From positions 1 through 16,987 of the forward strand of contig LADV01000081.1 of NCBI GenBank assembly GCA_000961805.1: a stretch of DNA of 16,987 bases, in the 5' to 3' direction. The notes below the pieces were generated by a model. That model saw only the letters and a program-made list of their open reading frames with translations, was not told where the DNA came from and made no database searches. The stretch is from Peptococcaceae bacterium BRH_c23 (GTDB taxonomy: Bacteria; Bacillota_B; Desulfitobacteriia; Desulfitobacteriales; Desulfitobacteriaceae). Below are positions 14,476 to 16,987 of this stretch, piece by piece. Made by a program: the position numbers and the translations under genes. The number at the start of each line of letters is the position of its first letter. Positions within the stretch are counted from its first letter, which is position 1.

Positions 14476-15231
14476 TTATCTCGATATTCGTCGTACAATA
14501 GCAGATGCTAAAGAGGCTGCCCCAAAGCCGTTGTCAATATTAACAACTCCGATTCCCGAGGCGCAGCTATTTAGCATACTGAGTAAGGCTGCCAAGCCTT
14601 GAAAGTGGGCACCATATCCTACGCTGGTCGGTACTGCGATCACAGGCTGCTCCACTAATCCACCGACTACACTGGCCAAGGCCCCTTCCATTCCTGCCAC
14701 GACAATTAATACTTCTGCACGTTCCATCAGCTCACGCTGCCCAAGCAAACGGTGTATACCCGCTACACCCACGTCAAATAAAGTATCTACTTCGTGCCCC
14801 ATATAGCGAGCTGTCAGATATGCCTCTTGTGCCACAGGCAAATCTGCGGTACCAGCCGTCATAATCAGAATCCTGCCCGGAATAGTCGGTTCAGCTAAAG
14901 GGCGAAGCAGAAGACAGCGCGCCAGGGGATCATAATGAGCATTCGGAAAATGGAGTAAAATCTTGTCCGCACTATTCTGTTCTAAACGAGTTGCCAAGAC
15001 ATTTTGAGACTTAGCACCTAAGTGCGTCAAAATGGCTATGATTTGATCGGGCTGTTTTCCCTGACAGAAAATTACCTCAGATTGTCCGGTTCGCAAGGCA
15101 CGATGATGATCTAAGCGCGCAAATCCTAAATTTTCATAAGGAAGATCCTTTAATTGACGTAATGCCTCATCAGGGGAACATGCACCCTGCTGAACAGATT
15201 CGAGTAATGTCTTTAACGTCTCTTCATTCAT
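14476..15231 (-). CDS. larB: LarB, pyridinium-3,5-biscarboxylate mononucleotide synthase
   Basis: LarB carboxylates and hydrolyses nicotinic acid adenine dinucleotide, the first step to the nickel-pincer nucleotide cofactor. The 251-aa protein has an N-terminal LarB-specific part (GACSPDEALRQL, DHHRALRTG) and a PurE-like carboxylase core: TAGTADLPVAQEA at about 125-137, GVAGIHR at 155-161, and GMEGALASVVGGL to PTSVGYGA at 180-208. Cys223 (NSCASG) corresponds to the catalytic Cys221 of L. plantarum LarB. Its ATG overlaps the larE stop as ATGA, so the two are translationally coupled. The larC ribosome site begins directly after its stop codon. Length is normal for the family. Confidence 0.95.
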   Translation of the reverse strand: MNEETLKTLLESVQQGACSPDEALRQLKDLPYENLGFARLDHHRALRTGQSEVIFCQGKQPDQIIAILTHLGAKSQNVLATRLEQNSADKILLHFPNAHYDPLARCLLLRPLAEPTIPGRILIMTAGTADLPVAQEAYLTARYMGHEVDTLFDVGVAGIHRLLGQRELMERAEVLIVVAGMEGALASVVGGLVEQPVIAVPTSVGYGAHFQGLAALLSMLNSCASGIGVVNIDNGFGAASLASAIVRRISR

Positions 15232-16055
15232 TGTAAATCCTCCGCTTGGTTGGGGTTCAAGCTGCCTGAACGCAGACCCATCAAATCTAATGTGACATAT
15301 CGAAAGCCTAGTTTTAAGAATGGGGTCGTAATATCTGCTAGTTCCTGTAACAGCTTCGTGAACTCACTAACTGGAATCTCAATCCTGGCAATATCGCCAT
15401 GCACCCTTACCCTGTATTCAAGATACCCTTTCTGATGGAGAATCCCCTCAGCTTGCGCAATTCGTTGCAGAAGACTTGCTGTGATCTTATCTCCATAGGG
15501 GACTCTCGAGGCCAGACAAGCCATGGAGGGCTTGTTCCAGGTCGGTAAATTCCTACGTCGCGATAAAACCCTGATTTCAGCTTTTGATAGACCTACTTCC
15601 AGTAAAGGGCTAATAACATTTAACTCCTGAAGAGCAATCCGACCCGGGCGAAAATCTTGGGTATCTGAAGCATTTGTTCCCTCAATAATGGTAGCACATC
15701 CAAATTGTGCTCCGAAAATCCGGAAGGTCTCGAAGAGTTTCTTTTTGCAGAAATAACATCGATCCTTGGGGTTATCCCTGAACTCCTTTAGCGAGAGAAT
15801 ATCGGTGTCGATAACCGAAACAGGAAACTCAAAATCTCGAATAAGAGCCAAAGCTTCTTTTTCTTCCTGAGCAGAAATCATCGCCCCACGCGCAAAGACG
15901 GCCTGACAGTTCTTATTCAAAACCTCTTGAGCGATTGCCAATAGATACGTTGAATCCACACCTCCGGAAAAAGCAACCAAGACGTTCTTGAGAGATTTTA
16001 TACGATCAATCAGTTGTAATTCTTTTTTATGAGCTTCTTCAAGTGTTATGTCCAT
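15228..16055 (-). CDS. larE: LarE, sulfur transferase of nickel-pincer cofactor synthesis (three-Cys type)
   Basis: LarE is a PP-loop ATP pyrophosphatase that adenylates the carboxylates made by LarB and replaces them with sulfur. The 275-aa product has the PP-loop SGGVDS at 30-35 and the family block EGTNASD at 125-131. It has CYFC (Cys100, Cys103) plus Cys180 in the KPSMACLASR segment, the position of the sulfur-donor Cys176 of L. plantarum LarE. The three-Cys set is the pattern of LarE proteins that hold a [4Fe-4S] cluster and may transfer sulfur catalytically rather than sacrifice a protein Cys; the cluster is inferred. It is the first gene of the lar operon; the ribosome site (GGATGG region) is weak and somewhat distant. 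larA is not in the window. Confidence 0.94.
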   Translation of the reverse strand: MDITLEEAHKKELQLIDRIKSLKNVLVAFSGGVDSTYLLAIAQEVLNKNCQAVFARGAMISAQEEKEALALIRDFEFPVSVIDTDILSLKEFRDNPKDRCYFCKKKLFETFRIFGAQFGCATIIEGTNASDTQDFRPGRIALQELNVISPLLEVGLSKAEIRVLSRRRNLPTWNKPSMACLASRVPYGDKITASLLQRIAQAEGILHQKGYLEYRVRVHGDIARIEIPVSEFTKLLQELADITTPFLKLGFRYVTLDLMGLRSGSLNPNQAEDLQ

Positions 16056-16088
16056 TATCTTAATCCATCCATCCCTTCCTACCCCTCT

Positions 16089-16117
16089 ATTCTACCCATT
16101 CGCTAAATGACTGTAAA
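16089..16117 (-). promoter_or_regulatory. Sigma-A-type promoter of the larE-larB-larC-rhomboid operon
   Basis: On the minus strand TTTACA (16117-16112) and TAGAAT (16094-16089) are separated by exactly 17 bp, each matching the consensus at five of six positions. The predicted start near 16082 leaves a leader of about 27 nt before the larE ATG. A lone TTTACA is not enough to call a Pho box here, since there are no 11-bp repeats upstream. Confidence 0.65.
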
Positions 16118-16159
16118 GCTTAGAAATTCTTAACGATTACTGTAATGCAATATAATTAA

Positions 16160-16192
16160 AAGAGCAGGGGGCTAATAAACCCCACTGCTCTT
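16160..16192. terminator. Bidirectional intrinsic terminator between fixX and larE
   Basis: AAGAGCAG (16160-16167) pairs with CTGCTCTT (16185-16192), and GGGG (16168-16171) with CCCC (16180-16183), leaving one bulged base and an 8-nt loop. On the minus strand the stem runs into TTTTAATTATATT, a good U-tract, about 40 nt after the fixX stop. On the plus strand TTCTTTTT follows. It separates the fix and lar transcription units. Confidence 0.85.
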
Positions 16193-16232
16193 CTTTTTCG
16201 TTGCATAATCACTCAAAAATAATAATCAACGA

Positions 16233-16514
16233 TCACCCGTTTTTCCAAGATACGCCAAAGCCGCCTCTAGGGTATTTCCAGTCGATATTGCCAAATGGAC
16301 AGCCAATGAGACAGGTTCCGCACTCCAGGCATCCTTCGTACCCTACAGCAATACGTTTTTCCTCTTCGTCCCAATCATAAACATGGGCCGGGCAAAACCG
16401 TGTACAAGGTTTATCTTGACACTGCTTCAAGCATACATTAGGATCAACGATCTTAATGTGACATAATTTATCCGTATTAAACCGCACTAAAAAAAGTTTA
16501 TCATCTAATTTCAT
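16233..16514 (-). CDS. fixX: FixX, ferredoxin-like protein of the FixABCX electron-transfer system
   Basis: FixX is a small iron-sulfur protein that works with the flavoprotein FixC and the electron-transfer flavoprotein FixAB, moving electrons between NADH-level donors and quinone or ferredoxin acceptors. The 93-aa product (E. coli about 95) has two Cys groups: Cys28, 32, 37 and 41 in CLKQCQDKPCTRFCP, and Cys62, 65, 68 and 72 in CLECGTCLIGCP. The second is a standard [4Fe-4S] motif. The start is the ATG at 16512-16514, which overlaps the fixC stop as ATGA and has GGAGGG 7 nt upstream; an ATG at 16529 would include that ribosome site in the coding region and is rejected. It is the last gene of the unit, ending before the bidirectional terminator. 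Confidence 0.94.
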   Translation of the reverse strand: MKLDDKLFLVRFNTDKLCHIKIVDPNVCLKQCQDKPCTRFCPAHVYDWDEEEKRIAVGYEGCLECGTCLIGCPFGNIDWKYPRGGFGVSWKNG

Positions 16515-16987
16515 AACAGCGCCCTCCATGCCCCATAGATATCCTTAATTAAACCGCCTTTGGAACGCTTTTCGAAGGCCATCTTGATAATTTCTTTTTG
16601 GCGCTCTTTTTTAGGTGTCCCGTCCGCTGTTAGATACATCTTGACAGCTTGAGAAAATAACTTCGGATAGACTTTCAAGAGATGAGTATTATCCTCAAAG
16701 AATTTGCCCATATGTCGATAATGGTGAAGGTCTTTAAGCACGAAGGAATCCCGCAAGCGCGTTTCGTAAACCGTCATAGCTTGATCACTAACATCCCCGG
16801 TCTTAATCGCTTGAGCAGCAACTTCTCCGGCAATCTTACCTGAGATCATGGCTAGATTCGAACCCTCTCGGTTTAAGGAATTCATCAGCATCGCCGTATC
16901 CCCTACCACAAGGACTCCCTGGCGATGGAGCCTGGGAACTTGAGTATATCCACCTTCAGGTATTAGGTGAGACAAGTATTCCTTAGT
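16511..16987 (-). CDS. fixC: FixC, ETF-quinone oxidoreductase-type flavoprotein (partial, 5' end beyond window)
   Basis: These are the last 158 residues of a FAD protein of the FixC/ETF-QO family, the electron-accepting partner of FixAB and FixX. The visible part has the flavin-binding GVLVVGDTAMLMNSLNREGSN segment followed by AMISGKIAGEVAAQA, as in FixC and geranylgeranyl-reductase-type flavoproteins. It then has the helical C-terminal region (DSFVLKDLHHYRHM, LLKVYPKLF). The reading frame is open through the right edge, so the N-terminal FAD-binding domain is outside. It overlaps fixX by 4 nt. The gene order points to a fixABCX operon whose fixA and fixB should lie upstream. Confidence 0.92.
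   Translation of the reverse strand, partial: TKEYLSHLIPEGGYTQVPRLHRQGVLVVGDTAMLMNSLNREGSNLAMISGKIAGEVAAQAIKTGDVSDQAMTVYETRLRDSFVLKDLHHYRHMGKFFEDNTHLLKVYPKLFSQAVKMYLTADGTPKKERQKEIIKMAFEKRSKGGLIKDIYGAWRALL

Noticed and set aside
16089..16140. A fourth Pho box upstream of larE
   Set aside because: Only one TTTACA is present, which serves as the -35 element; no 11-bp repeats surround it.
16515..16529. Longer fixX start at 16529
   Set aside because: It would place the GGAGGG ribosome site inside the gene; the ATG at 16514 has correct spacing and an ATGA overlap with fixC.

Overview
The window looks like chromosome from an anaerobic, spore-forming Clostridia of the Desulfosporosinus/Desulfitobacterium type. 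That is inference from gene content and style: a SpoVD-like PBP with one PASTA domain, FixC/FixX, LarE-LarB-LarC, PepV, strong GGAGG-type ribosome sites, frequent TTG starts and moderate-to-low GC. No rRNA, tRNA, IS element or CRISPR was seen.

Left part (1-6634): this reads as a phosphate-starvation island. On the minus strand lie phnG-phnH-phnI-phnJ-phnK (C-P lyase, with phnK running off the left edge). Upstream of them on the same strand is a phospholipase C - glycolipid glycosyltransferase - GntR/UTRA regulator cluster. A plus-strand gene for a GGDEF-EAL-CBS-CBS-GGDEF protein diverges from the phospholipase gene. I found three Pho-box-like arrays of TT(A/T)ACA repeats at 11-bp period: before phnG, before plc and before the c-di-GMP gene. 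In all three a plausible -10 hexamer sits in register with the repeat. The most economical model is that one PhoP-type regulator turns on phosphonate degradation, turnover of the cell's own phospholipid to diacylglycerol, conversion of that diacylglycerol to phosphorus-free glycolipid, and a change in c-di-GMP. This set is the best candidate here for a system not described in this lineage.

Middle part (8811-12743): a PepV-type M20 dipeptidase and a SpoVD/PBP2-type transpeptidase, both minus strand, separated by a 20-bp perfect inverted repeat. A 354-bp intergenic stretch carries an extended -10 promoter candidate for the PBP gene.

Right part (12744-16987): a minus-strand operon larE-larB-larC-rhomboid, driven by a good sigma-A-type promoter at 16089-16117, builds (at least partly) the nickel-pincer nucleotide cofactor. 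LarC stops at the end of its first domain, and no LarC2 follows. Upstream, beyond a bidirectional terminator, lie fixX and the 3' end of fixC (electron-transfer flavoprotein:quinone oxidoreductase type), leaving the window at the right edge.

Several long, perfect, short-looped inverted repeats recur across the window, including two inside coding sequence.
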